Positions 7,472-14,689 of a stretch of DNA of 14,750 nucleotides are shown here, in pieces. A program made the translations under genes and the position numbers. The notes under the pieces are model-generated. The model made no database searches. It was not told the DNA's origin and worked only from the letters and a program-made list of their open reading frames with translations. The DNA lies in the NCBI GenBank assembly GCA_947460065.1, contig CANHGF010000018.1:1-14750 (forward strand), written 5' to 3'. Each line of letters opens with the position of its first letter. Positions within the stretch are counted from its first letter, which is position 1. This stretch comes from Comamonadaceae bacterium. GTDB lineage: Bacteria > Pseudomonadota > Gammaproteobacteria > Burkholderiales > Burkholderiaceae_C.

Positions 7472-8089
7472 TCAGGCCTGTCGGTCCAGGTCGATGGTCG
7501 CAGCCAGCGGCACGCCCTCGGGCGGCAGGTAATCGGCCACCAGCAGCGCCTGCTGCCCTGCGGCGGCCAGGGCCCTGAAATGCGTCAGCAAAAAGGTGAT
7601 CGAGGGTGCATCCAGGGCGGTAAAGGGTTGGTCCAGCAGGGCCAGCCGGCCGGGCTGCGCCAAAGTCGCCGCAATGAAAACCTTGCGCCGGCTGCCGGTC
7701 GAGAGCTGGTACAGAGGCTTGGCCAGATGCGGCTCCAGCGACAGGCCGGCCATCAGCTCAGGCAGGCGGTTGTGCGAGCCTGCCGGCACCAGCTGCTCCA
7801 AGATGTCCTGCACCACGGTCTGGTCAAAAGCCGGATCGCTGGCCTCGTGCCAAGCCACCTGCTGGGCCAGCTCCTCGGCCTGCAAGGGCCGGTCGGTGGC
7901 AATGCTGCCGGCCTGTGGGCTGAGCCGACCGGCCAAAAGGCGCAGCAGCGTGGTCTTGCCGCGCCCCTCGTCACCACCCAGCCAGCTCACCCCGGCAGGC
8001 AGGGTAAAGCTCAAGCCGTCAAACAGCGGCCGCTGGGCCTGCGCAAAGGCAAAGCGCAAGCCCTGGACGTGGAGCAAGGGAAGGCTCAT
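7472..8089 (-). CDS. Stand-alone ABC transporter ATP-binding-like protein with degenerate active site
   Basis: Read leftward from the ATG at 8089-8087 (205 residues); a TTG at 8098 would add three residues, and neither start has a clear ribosome site. Walker A is intact: GGDEGRGKT at 38-46 with Lys45 and Thr46. The signature is weak, LSTGSRR at 129-135 instead of LSGGQ. Walker B reads LALLDQP, so Asp153 is present but the catalytic glutamate is replaced by Gln154 (codon CAA). The D-loop ALD follows. Where the H-loop histidine belongs the sequence is LLVADY, with no histidine. The overall size and the LLDQPFTALD context recall CcmA-like short ATPases, but no ccm gene or permease is nearby. It may bind ATP but probably hydrolyses it slowly or not at all. 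No partner permease is encoded in the window; the 50-residue membrane protein upstream is the only membrane neighbour. Function unknown. Confidence 0.87.
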   Translation of the reverse strand: MSLPLLHVQGLRFAFAQAQRPLFDGLSFTLPAGVSWLGGDEGRGKTTLLRLLAGRLSPQAGSIATDRPLQAEELAQQVAWHEASDPAFDQTVVQDILEQLVPAGSHNRLPELMAGLSLEPHLAKPLYQLSTGSRRKVFIAATLAQPGRLALLDQPFTALDAPSITFLLTHFRALAAAGQQALLVADYLPPEGVPLAATIDLDRQA

Positions 8090-8110
8090 AGGAGACAAAT
8101 TGAGGGGCGC

Positions 8111-8135
8111 AAAAAAAATCCGCCAGCGGCGGATT
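8111..8135 (-). terminator. Intrinsic terminator on the - strand, between the small membrane protein and the ABC gene
   Basis: On the - strand a perfect eight-base-pair stem, AATCCGCC / GGCGGATT (8117-8124 with 8128-8135) around a three-base loop, runs into eight T residues (8118-8111). It lies 45 bases after the 50-residue gene and 21 bases before the ABC ATPase ATG. A ten-base direct repeat, TTGAGGGGCG on the + strand, flanks it at 8100-8109 and 8137-8146. So little space remains before the ABC gene that its transcript must either read through this terminator or start within or beside it. Confidence 0.85.
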
Positions 8136-8180
8136 CTTGAGGGGCGATGACGGCCGCGTTGGCCGCCAAACCTCAGGCCG

Positions 8181-8333
8181 TCAGGCCATGGCCACTGCGA
8201 TGAAGGCCAGCAGGAAAATCAGCACCCCACCGACCACGGGCAGCACGATGGGAATCAGCGGCAAGATGGCCCTCAGGGGGTCTTCCTGGTGACCTTGATC
8301 GGCTGCGTGCGATGGGTGTTCTGGATGGCTCAT
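8181..8333 (-). CDS. 50-residue single-span membrane protein, uncharacterised
   Basis: Read leftward from the ATG at 8333-8331 to a TGA at 8183-8181. A GGAG ribosome site lies at 8344-8341, seven bases before the ATG. The protein has a short polar, His- and Asp-rich N-terminus (MSHPEHPSHAADQGHQEDPL, four His in the first 20) and then one hydrophobic stretch from about residue 22 to the end (LPLIPIVLPVVGGVLIFLLA and beyond). That makes it a likely inner-membrane protein with the N-terminus outside the bilayer and almost no C-terminal tail. A terminator follows 45 bases downstream. I do not recognise the family by name. The good ribosome site, clean membrane segment and following terminator support a real gene; the longer antisense-frame reading over the same DNA is rich in Arg, Pro and Ser and looks spurious. 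The His-rich end could bind metal, but that is speculation. Confidence 0.75.
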   Translation of the reverse strand: MSHPEHPSHAADQGHQEDPLRAILPLIPIVLPVVGGVLIFLLAFIAVAMA

Positions 8334-8587
8334 GATGGGGCTCCGACTTCAGTAGAGCTGGGATTTTAGCGGTTCGCAAAGCCTCAACCAGCCGCCGGGC
8401 CGAAAATCGGTGTCTGACCCCAATTAATTTTGCGGCCTTCGCAACTGCGCAGCCTTGTAGTCACACTCCAGCCACGTTCAGTGGCCCCCTGGCATAAACT
8501 CTTTGCTCGAACCCAAGCCTTACCCAGGCCCGGCTTTTCATCGGGCCCATCCACAAGATGGGCTGAACCTTTTCAGGAGACAGATCC
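8334..8587. other. Divergent intergenic region upstream of the oxidoreductase gene
   Basis: This 254-base gap separates the leftward small membrane protein gene from the rightward oxidoreductase gene, so it should hold both promoters. I cannot assign -35 and -10 boxes with confidence. It contains an AT-richer patch at 8402-8431, AAAATCGG followed by TGTCTGACCCCAATTAATTT, which stands out from the GC-rich surroundings and resembles a motif I recall as dispersed in proteobacterial genomes. The last bases carry the strong AGGAGA ribosome site (8575-8580) of the gene at 8588. No further gene was found here. Confidence 0.55.
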
Positions 8588-11500
8588 ATGAATGCCCCTG
8601 TGCCCGAGCACATCCTGCGCGCGCTCGATACGGTGACCCTCGACGACAAGTACGCCCTCGACCGAGGGCTTGCTTTTATGAGCGGCGTGCAGGCCCTGGT
8701 GCGCCTGCCCATGCTGCAGCGCCAGCGCGACCAGCAGCAAGGCAAGAACACCGCCGGCTTCATCAGCGGCTACCGGGGTTCGCCCCTGGGCGGCTATGAC
8801 CAGGCGCTGTGGAAAGCCAAGGATCATCTGCAGACCCAGCACATCCATTTCCAGCCCGGCGTCAATGAAGAGCTGGCTGCCACCGCCTTGTGGGGCACCC
8901 AGCAACTGGGTTTTGCGCCGCCGGGCAGCAACAAATTCGACGGCGTGTTTGGCATCTGGTACGGCAAGGGCCCCGGCGTGGACCGCTGCTCCGATGTGTT
9001 CAAACATGCCAATATGGCGGGCACCACGCCCTGGGGCGGGGTGCTGGCGGTGGCCGGCGACGACCATGTGGCCAAGAGTTCCACCGCGGCCCATCAGAGC
9101 GACCATATTTTCAAGGCCTGTGGTCTGCCGGTGTTCTTCCCGGCCAGTGTGCAGGAAATCCTCGACTTCGGGCTGCATGCCATTGCCCTGAGCCGATATG
9201 CCGGCGTGTGGTCAGGCATGAAGACCATCCAGGAAATCGTCGAGTCCTCGGCCAGCGTGCAGGTCGACGCTGACCGGGTGCAGATCGTGCTGCCCGAGTT
9301 CGCCATGCCGCCCGGCGGCGTGCACATCCGCTGGCCCGATACCGCACTGGAACAGGAGGCGCGACTGTTCGAGCACAAGTGGTATGCGGCGCTGGCCTAT
9401 ATCCGCGCCAACCGGCTCAACCGCACGGTGATCGAGGGCGCCCATGGCGGCCGCGACGACCGCTTTGGCATCATCGCCAGCGGCAAGGCCTACAACGACA
9501 CCCGGCAGGCCCTGGTCGACCTGGGCCTGGACGACGCCACCTGCCGCCGCCTGGGTCTGCGGGTGCACAAGGTGGGTGTGGTCTGGCCGCTGGAGGCCCA
9601 GACCACCCGTGAATTTGCCACCGGCCTGCGCGAAATTCTGGTGGTCGAGGAAAAGCGCCAGTTCATCGAATACCAGCTCAAGGAAGAGCTCTACAACTGG
9701 CGCGACGACGTGCGCCCCGATGTGCTGGGCAAGTTTGACGAGGCCGGCGCTGACCACAGTGGCGGCGAGTGGTCACAGCCCAACCCGAGCGCCCACACCC
9801 TGCTGCGCGCCAACGCCGACCTGAACCCGGCCATCGTCGCGCGCGCGATTGCCCGCCGGCTTAAAAAAGTCGGCCTCGACGCCGACACCACGGCGCGCAT
9901 CGACGCCCACCTGGCGCTGCTCGAGGCCAAGGAGCGCTCGATGCAGATGCTCAACCTGGGCGCATCGGCCGAGCGCACGCCCTGGTTTTGCTCGGGCTGC
10001 CCGCACAACACCTCGACCCGGGTGCCCGAGGGCTCGCGCGCCATGGCCGGCATAGGCTGCCACTTCATGGCGCTGTGGATGGACCGTGCCACCGCCGGCT
10101 TTACCCAAATGGGCGGCGAAGGCGTGCCCTGGGTGGGCCAGGCGCCCTTCGTCAACGAGCAGCATGTGTTTGCCAACATCGGCGACGGCACCTACTTTCA
10201 CAGCGGCCTGCTGGCCATCCGCCAGAGCATTGCCGCCGGCGTGAACATCACCTACAAGATCCTCTACAACGACGCGGTGGCCATGACTGGCGGCCAGCCG
10301 GTGGGCGAGCGGCCCGAAGGCCACAGCGTGCCGCAGATCGTGCAGTCGGTGCTGGCCGAGGGGGCCAGCCAGGTGGTGGTGGTCACCGACGAGCCCCAGA
10401 AATACCAGGGCGTGAACCTGGCACCGGGCGTGGCCGTTGAGCACCGCGACGAGCTCGACCGGGTGCAGCGCCAGCTGCGCGAGGTGCGCGGCTGCAGCGT
10501 CATCGTCTACGACCAGACCTGCGCCACCGAAAAACGTCGCCGTCGCAAGCGCGGCAGCATGGTCGACCCCGACCGGCGCGTCATCATCAACGAGCTGGTG
10601 TGCGAGGGCTGCGGCGACTGCAGCGTGCAGTCCAACTGCCTGTCTGTCGAGCCCCTGGAGACCGAGTTCGGCCGCAAGCGCCAGATCAACCAGAGCAGCT
10701 GCAACAAGGACATGAGCTGCCTCAAGGGCTTTTGCCCCAGCTTTGTCACCGTCGAAGGCGGGCAGCTGCGCCGCAAAAAAGGTGGCTCCGGTCTGCCCAA
10801 CCCCTATGACGAAGCCCGCTTCGGTACCCTGCCCGAACCGCAGCGCCCCACCCTTGATGGCCGCGCCGATCCGGTCTGGGGTCTGGTGGTGGCCGGCGTC
10901 GGCGGCACCGGGGTGATCACCATCGGCCAGCTGCTGGGCATGGCGGCCCACCTGGAGGGCAAGGGCGTGTTCACGCAAGATGCGGCCGGCCTGGCGCAAA
11001 AAGGCGGCAGCACCTGGAGCCATGTGCTCATTGCCCAGCGCCCTGAGGACCTGCACACCACCCGCGTGGCGACCGCCGCCGCCGACCTGGTGCTGGCTTG
11101 CGACCCCATCGTGGGCGCGCACAAAGAAACCTTGATGCGCCTGCGCGCAGGCCGCAGCAAGGTCGCGCTCAACGGCCATACCGCGCCGACCGCCGGCTTT
11201 GTCAAGGACGGCAACTGGAGCAGCCCGGGCAGCGCCTGCCAGGCGCAGCTCGCCGATGCGGTGGGCGAAGCGGCAGTGGCCGCTTTCGATGTGGATACCG
11301 CAGCGCTCAAGTTGATGGGAGACAGCCTGTATGCCAACCCCATGCTGCTGGGCTTTGCCTGGCAAAAGGGCTGGATCCCGCTGGAGCTGGCCTCGCTGAT
11401 GCGCGCCATCGAGCTCAACGCGGTGGCCATCGACCAAAACAAGGCGGCTTTTTCCTGGGGAAGGCGCGCTGCCCACGATGGTGCGGCGGTGCAGCGCCTT

Positions 11501-12199
11501 TATGCCCAAGGCCAGGTCATCAGCATGCCGGCGCGACGTCAAAGCCTCGAAGATCTGGTGCAGAGGCGCTTTGAATTCCTCAGCGCCTACCAAGACAGCG
11601 CCTACGCCCATCGCTACAGCGCCATGGTCGAGCGGGTGCGCCAAGCCGAGCAGGCCGCAGGCGGGCGTACCGATTTGGCCGAAACCGTGGCGCGCAATCT
11701 GTTCAAGCTCATGGCCTACAAAGACGAATACGAGGTAGCACGCTTGCACACCGACGCCGCCTTTGGGCAGAAGATCGAGAGCTTGTTCGAGGGCGATTAC
11801 AAAGTGGTTCATCACCTGGCGCCGCCGCTGCTCTCACGCCGCAACGCGCAGGGCCACCTGGTCAAGGCCCGCTTCGGCCCCTGGGTGCGAAGCGCCTTTG
11901 CGGTGCTGGCGCGGCTCAAGGGCCTGCGCGGCAGCGCTTTCGACGTGTTCGGCTACACCGAAGAACGCCGCAGCGAGCGCGCCCTGATCGGCCAATACCT
12001 CGACAGCCTGGAAGAAATCATGGTGGGCCTAAGCCCGGCCAGCCTGCCGGCGGCCATTGAGCTGGCGCGCATCGCCGAGCAGATCAAGGGCTTTGGCCAT
12101 GTGAAGGCCCGGCATCTGACGGCGGCGCAGACCCAGTGGCAAGAGCGCCTGCAAGCGTTTCGCGCCGCTGCGCGCTCGCCGGCACGGCAGGCGGCTTGA
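8588..12199 (+). CDS. Indolepyruvate:ferredoxin oxidoreductase family protein (fused alpha-beta type)
   Basis: This 1203-residue protein starts at an ATG with AGGAGA seven bases upstream. The order is: an N-terminal pyruvate-oxidoreductase-type pyrimidine domain (GYRGSPLGGYDQAL at 61-74, NEE at 93-95); a thiamine-diphosphate domain (WFCSGCPHNTST near 465, GDG at 532-534, Asn561-Asp562 before AMTGGQ); an Fe-S segment with Cys672, 675, 678, 684, 705, 711 and 716; a gamma-type domain beginning GVGGTG at 770-775; and a long C-terminal tail from about 1000, as in the fused proteobacterial members. By family knowledge it oxidatively decarboxylates aryl pyruvates such as indolepyruvate and phenylpyruvate to aryl-acetyl-CoA with reduction of ferredoxin, in aromatic amino acid breakdown. 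Archaeal enzymes use separate IorA and IorB chains; here one gene encodes all parts. It has no pathway partner in the window, and the exact substrate is uncertain. Confidence 0.95.
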   Translation: MNAPVPEHILRALDTVTLDDKYALDRGLAFMSGVQALVRLPMLQRQRDQQQGKNTAGFISGYRGSPLGGYDQALWKAKDHLQTQHIHFQPGVNEELAATALWGTQQLGFAPPGSNKFDGVFGIWYGKGPGVDRCSDVFKHANMAGTTPWGGVLAVAGDDHVAKSSTAAHQSDHIFKACGLPVFFPASVQEILDFGLHAIALSRYAGVWSGMKTIQEIVESSASVQVDADRVQIVLPEFAMPPGGVHIRWPDTALEQEARLFEHKWYAALAYIRANRLNRTVIEGAHGGRDDRFGIIASGKAYNDTRQALVDLGLDDATCRRLGLRVHKVGVVWPLEAQTTREFATGLREILVVEEKRQFIEYQLKEELYNWRDDVRPDVLGKFDEAGADHSGGEWSQPNPSAHTLLRANADLNPAIVARAIARRLKKVGLDADTTARIDAHLALLEAKERSMQMLNLGASAERTPWFCSGCPHNTSTRVPEGSRAMAGIGCHFMALWMDRATAGFTQMGGEGVPWVGQAPFVNEQHVFANIGDGTYFHSGLLAIRQSIAAGVNITYKILYNDAVAMTGGQPVGERPEGHSVPQIVQSVLAEGASQVVVVTDEPQKYQGVNLAPGVAVEHRDELDRVQRQLREVRGCSVIVYDQTCATEKRRRRKRGSMVDPDRRVIINELVCEGCGDCSVQSNCLSVEPLETEFGRKRQINQSSCNKDMSCLKGFCPSFVTVEGGQLRRKKGGSGLPNPYDEARFGTLPEPQRPTLDGRADPVWGLVVAGVGGTGVITIGQLLGMAAHLEGKGVFTQDAAGLAQKGGSTWSHVLIAQRPEDLHTTRVATAAADLVLACDPIVGAHKETLMRLRAGRSKVALNGHTAPTAGFVKDGNWSSPGSACQAQLADAVGEAAVAAFDVDTAALKLMGDSLYANPMLLGFAWQKGWIPLELASLMRAIELNAVAIDQNKAAFSWGRRAAHDGAAVQRLYAQGQVISMPARRQSLEDLVQRRFEFLSAYQDSAYAHRYSAMVERVRQAEQAAGGRTDLAETVARNLFKLMAYKDEYEVARLHTDAAFGQKIESLFEGDYKVVHHLAPPLLSRRNAQGHLVKARFGPWVRSAFAVLARLKGLRGSAFDVFGYTEERRSERALIGQYLDSLEEIMVGLSPASLPAAIELARIAEQIKGFGHVKARHLTAAQTQWQERLQAFRAAARSPARQAA

Positions 12200-12221
12200 G
12201 GGCAGGGTCCGCAGCCGCGTC

Positions 12222-12247
12222 CCATCGCGCCGGGGCGGCGCTCCCAC
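12222..12247. repeat. Lone REP-like hairpin (half element)
   Basis: This matches the right half of the paired element at 12447-12533: CCCATCGCGCC, loop GGGGC, then GGCGC and CTCCCAC. The stem GCGCC/GGCGC is 12227-12231 with 12237-12241. It begins 22 bases after the oxidoreductase stop and ends seven bases before the 34-base array. Its left partner, a GTGGGAG end with a GCTGCG hairpin, is missing to its left. Confidence 0.8.
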
Positions 12248-12253
12248 ACCCAC

Positions 12254-12444
12254 TGAGCAGGCCTGGGATGAACCTTCCCTCACCATGTGAGCGGGCCTGG
12301 GATGAGTCTTCCCACACCTTCTGAGCAGGCCTGAGATGAATCTTCCCACACCTTCTGAGCAGGCATGAGATGAACCTTCCCACTCCCTCTGAGCGGGCCT
12401 GGAACGAAGCTTCCCTCACCCTGTGAGCAGGCCTGGGACGAAGC
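12254..12444. repeat. 34-base tandem repeat, about 5.6 copies
   Basis: Units begin with TGAGC at 12254, 12288, 12322, 12356, 12390 and 12424: five full 34-base units and a 21-base partial one, with no spacers. A consensus is TGAGCAGGCCTGGGATGAAC then CTTCCCACACCTTC. Most units can form a small hairpin, TGGGA paired with TCCCA around seven bases, and units vary at several positions, so the array is not very recent. The period is not a multiple of three and the open frames across it have no consistent peptide, so it is non-coding. It sits between a lone REP-like hairpin and a complete REP-like pair, in the gap between two convergent genes, and could act with them as a bidirectional transcription end. 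The reverse strand of the unit carries GTGTGGGAAG, which resembles the TGTGGGAGC end of the REP-like element, hinting at common origin. Confidence 0.95.
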
Positions 12445-12446
12445 CT

Positions 12447-12533
12447 GTGGGAGCTGCGCCCTCGCAGCGATGCTGCCTTGGTTCAAGCGCAGGGCTTGTT
12501 TGAAGGCCGCATCGCGCCGAGGCGGCGCTCCCA
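12447..12533. repeat. REP/BIME-like paired hairpin element, second locus
   Basis: This 87-base element opens with GTGGGAGCTGCGCCCTCGCA, the same left end as the 137-base repeats at 6742-7108, and closes with GCGCC-GAGGC-GGCGC and CTCCCA. The left hairpin is GCTGCG/CGCAGC (12453-12458 with 12463-12468) and the right one is 12514-12518 with 12524-12528. The middle (TTGGTTCAAGCGCAGGGCTT and so on) differs from the first locus. It ends 27 bases before the stop of the metalloprotease gene. With the lone half element and the 34-base array it fills the whole 12200-12560 gap, where I see no gene. Confidence 0.88.
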
Positions 12534-12560
12534 TCCTCACGGACAAGCGCCGTGCGCGGC

Positions 12561-14129
12561 TCAGCGGTTGCTGCGGTCCTGCAAAGCCTGCTCGCGCAGC
12601 TGCGCTTGAAACTGGCGGGCCCGGGTGTCGATGATCGAGGCCTCGATATGCAGATTGGTACCTGCAAGCCCGGTTGTGCTTTGCCGAAGCAGGTCTTGCG
12701 CCGCCTTGAGCCGGTCGACAGCACCCTGGTAGTCGAACTGCACCGCCCGGCCCTCGGCATCGGCGCGCACAGACTGCAGCAGCTGACCCTGCTGCTGGCG
12801 CGCCTGAGCCAGCAAGGCCCAGGCGGTGGCATCGCGCGGGTACAGGCTGACCCAGCTTTGCAGGCGCTCGCTGACCTCGGCGGCGCGCCCGGCCAGCAGC
12901 AGGGCTCGGCCCTGTATCAGCAGCTCGGCACGCGAGGGGGTCGCGCTCCAGCTCACCAGCGCAGCGCTGCGACTCGCATCGCCCAACAGGGTTTCCACAT
13001 CGATGGCCAGCAGCCGGGCGGCCTGCCCCACCTGAGGCCCGCCACCGGCCAGGCTCATTACCTTGGCCACCAGCTCCCGGGCGTCGGCGGCCTCGCGCAA
13101 GCGCGCGGCGGCCAGGGCTGCGGCATAGAACACCGACAGGCTTTGCTCCCGGCTCGCAGAAGCTGCGAGCCGGCGCGCTTGCTGCAACTGCGCCACCATG
13201 GCGTCCGGCCCGGCCTCGCTGAGCACCCGCGCGCGACCGGCCATCATCGCGTGCCAGGCCGCGCTGGGCAAGTTGCCGGGGCGTGCGGCCGGGGCTGACT
13301 GGGCTTGGGTGCGGGTGCGGGCATCGGCAATGCGCTCGGTGGTCAGCGGGTGCGAGCGCAAATAGGGAAAGGAGCCGTTGTCGTTGAAGCGGTTGGCCTG
13401 CTGCAGCTTCTCAAACATGGCGCTGGCGCCCTCAGCGCTGAAACCAGCTTCGGTCATCAGGCCAAAACCCACCCGGTCGGCCTCGCGCTCCATGTCGCGT
13501 GAAAAATTGAGCTGACCCTGCATGGCCACCGCCTGCCCGCCCACCAAGGCCGCATTGGCCGCGTTGGTGCTGCGGCCGGCGGCCAGCACGCCCAAAATCA
13601 TGGCGGCGACCAACCAGGGCGTCTGGTTCTGCTGCTGGGTCAGCATGCGGGCGATGTGGCGCTGCGTCACATGGCTGAGCTCGTGGCCCATGACCGCCGC
13701 CAACTCATCGGACGTGCCTACCGCCGCAATCAGCCCGGTGTGCACGCCCAGGTAACCGCCGGGCAGCGCAAACGCATTGACGCTGCGGTCGCGCACCAGA
13801 AAAAGCTCCCAAGCAAAACGCTCCTGCAATTCAGCACTCAGATCGCCGCGCAAACGCGCCGCTTTCACCAGCGGCTGCCAAACCTCTTGCAAATAGTCGC
13901 CCAGCACCGCGTCGTCAATCCAATCCGGATCACGGTAAATGCTGCGGGCGATGCGGTCGCCCAGACGCCTTTCGCTGGCGATCGACAGATCCACCCCATC
14001 GCCCAGCGCCGGCAGAGCCTGCGGCACGCCGCCCGGCTGGGCCGGGGCCAGCGTGCTGTGCAAGGCCATCAGCAAGGCGGCCAGGGCGGCGCGCCAGCGG
14101 GGCTTGGAATTGGGTTGAGGGTGTTTCAC
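12561..14129 (-). CDS. BepA/YfgC-like M48 family metalloprotease with TPR region
   Basis: This 522-residue protein is read leftward from a GTG at 14129-14127. The next in-frame Met (residue 21) would cut the signal peptide, so GTG is preferred although its ribosome site is weak. Residues 1-30 form a signal peptide ([19 protein letters not shown], then Q). The zinc site is HELSH at 149-153, with the third ligand Glu216 in EREADRVG. His260 in [14 protein letters not shown] matches the switch histidine loop known in BepA. The C-terminal half, from about 290, is Ala- and Leu-rich with a tetratricopeptide pattern ([18 protein letters not shown]), as in BepA. In E. coli BepA is a periplasmic protease and chaperone that helps LptD assembly and degrades stalled outer-membrane proteins; a similar quality-control role is likely here. 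The family usually has about 490 residues, so the length fits. It diverges from moaC. Confidence 0.93.
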   Translation of the reverse strand: MKHPQPNSKPRWRAALAALLMALHSTLAPAQPGGVPQALPALGDGVDLSIASERRLGDRIARSIYRDPDWIDDAVLGDYLQEVWQPLVKAARLRGDLSAELQERFAWELFLVRDRSVNAFALPGGYLGVHTGLIAAVGTSDELAAVMGHELSHVTQRHIARMLTQQQNQTPWLVAAMILGVLAAGRSTNAANAALVGGQAVAMQGQLNFSRDMEREADRVGFGLMTEAGFSAEGASAMFEKLQQANRFNDNGSFPYLRSHPLTTERIADARTRTQAQSAPAARPGNLPSAAWHAMMAGRARVLSEAGPDAMVAQLQQARRLAASASREQSLSVFYAAALAAARLREAADARELVAKVMSLAGGGPQVGQAARLLAIDVETLLGDASRSAALVSWSATPSRAELLIQGRALLLAGRAAEVSERLQSWVSLYPRDATAWALLAQARQQQGQLLQSVRADAEGRAVQFDYQGAVDRLKAAQDLLRQSTTGLAGTNLHIEASIIDTRARQFQAQLREQALQDRSNR

Positions 14130-14200
14130 GTCTGTGCTGGGGGTTAGGCTTGCGGCAGCGCCATCTTATGATCGCAGGTCTTTGTAAAGGAATCGTTTCG
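14130..14200. promoter_or_regulatory. Divergent promoter gap between the M48 protease gene and moaC
   Basis: Only 71 bases separate the two start codons, so both promoters must lie within it or reach into the coding ends. The moaC side carries AAAGGA (14186-14191), nine bases before its ATG. The bases around TTATGATCGCAG are AT-richer, but I cannot name -35 and -10 boxes reliably. Confidence 0.4.
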
Positions 14201-14689
14201 ATGAGCTCCTCCAGCGGCCTCACCCATTTTGACGCACAAGGCCAAGCCCATATGGTCGACGTGGCGGCCAAGGCGTCCACCCACCGGGTGGCGGTAGCCG
14301 CAGGCCGCATCCGCATGCAGGCCGCCACACTTGCGGTGATCGAGCAAGGCACCGCCCGCAAAGGCGATGTGCTGGGCGTGGCCCGCATCGCCGGCATCAT
14401 GGCCGCCAAGAAAACCAGCGAACTCATCCCCCTGTGCCACCCGCTGGCCCTGACCCGGGTGGCGGTCGAATTCCAGACCGACGCAGCCGCCAGCGCTGTG
14501 AACTGCCAGGCCACGGTAGAAACCGTGGGCCCCACCGGCGTCGAAATGGAAGCCCTGACCGCGGTGCAAGTCGCCCTGCTCACCATCTACGACATGTGCA
14601 AGGCCATCGACCGCGGCATGGTCATGACCGATGTGAAGGTGCTGCAAAAGCATGGCGGCAAGACGGGGAGTTGGGTGGCGGGGGAGTGA
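14201..14689 (+). CDS. moaC: Cyclic pyranopterin monophosphate synthase MoaC
   Basis: This 162-residue protein starts at the ATG at 14201, after AAAGGA at 14186-14191. A frame start at 14150 adds 17 residues without family likeness. MoaC signatures are plain: [20 protein letters not shown] at the N-terminus, [52 protein letters not shown], and [11 protein letters not shown] holding the conserved Asp and Lys of the active site. MoaC converts 3',8-cyclo-7,8-dihydro-GTP, made by MoaA, into cyclic pyranopterin monophosphate, the first stable intermediate of molybdenum cofactor synthesis in the cytoplasm. The length is normal for the family and no residue looks lost. No other moa or mog gene is in the window; its neighbour is the divergent protease. 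Confidence 0.98.
   Translation: MSSSSGLTHFDAQGQAHMVDVAAKASTHRVAVAAGRIRMQAATLAVIEQGTARKGDVLGVARIAGIMAAKKTSELIPLCHPLALTRVAVEFQTDAAASAVNCQATVETVGPTGVEMEALTAVQVALLTIYDMCKAIDRGMVMTDVKVLQKHGGKTGSWVAGE

Noticed and set aside
4875..7532. An 885-codon open frame on the + strand, opposite the CoA-transferase, pirin and psiF-like genes
   Set aside because: It runs antisense to three well-supported genes and across the non-coding 137-base repeats. Its product is rich in His, Gln, Gly and Arg with no domain, as expected from the complement of high-GC coding DNA.
8173..8379. A 68-codon - strand frame over the small membrane protein gene
   Set aside because: Its Arg/Pro/Ser-rich product has no structure, while the overlapping 50-codon frame has a good ribosome site and a clear membrane span.
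8491..8506. Sigma-54-like site (TGGCAT then TTTGCT) upstream of the oxidoreductase gene
   Set aside because: The GG and GC pairs are separated by 12 bases, whereas the sigma-54 promoter needs ten.
9773..11815. A 680-codon open frame on the - strand inside the oxidoreductase gene
   Set aside because: It is fully antisense to a clear enzyme, has no ribosome site or recognisable motif, and shows the His/Ala/Gly-rich composition of a mirror frame.
12084..12419. Open frames running through the 34-base array on the - strand
   Set aside because: The period is not divisible by three, so successive units are read in different frames. The openness comes from a lack of stop codons in the unit, not from coding selection.
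12254..12444. Possible CRISPR array
   Set aside because: The 34-base units abut directly with no unique spacers, vary between copies, and have no cas gene nearby.
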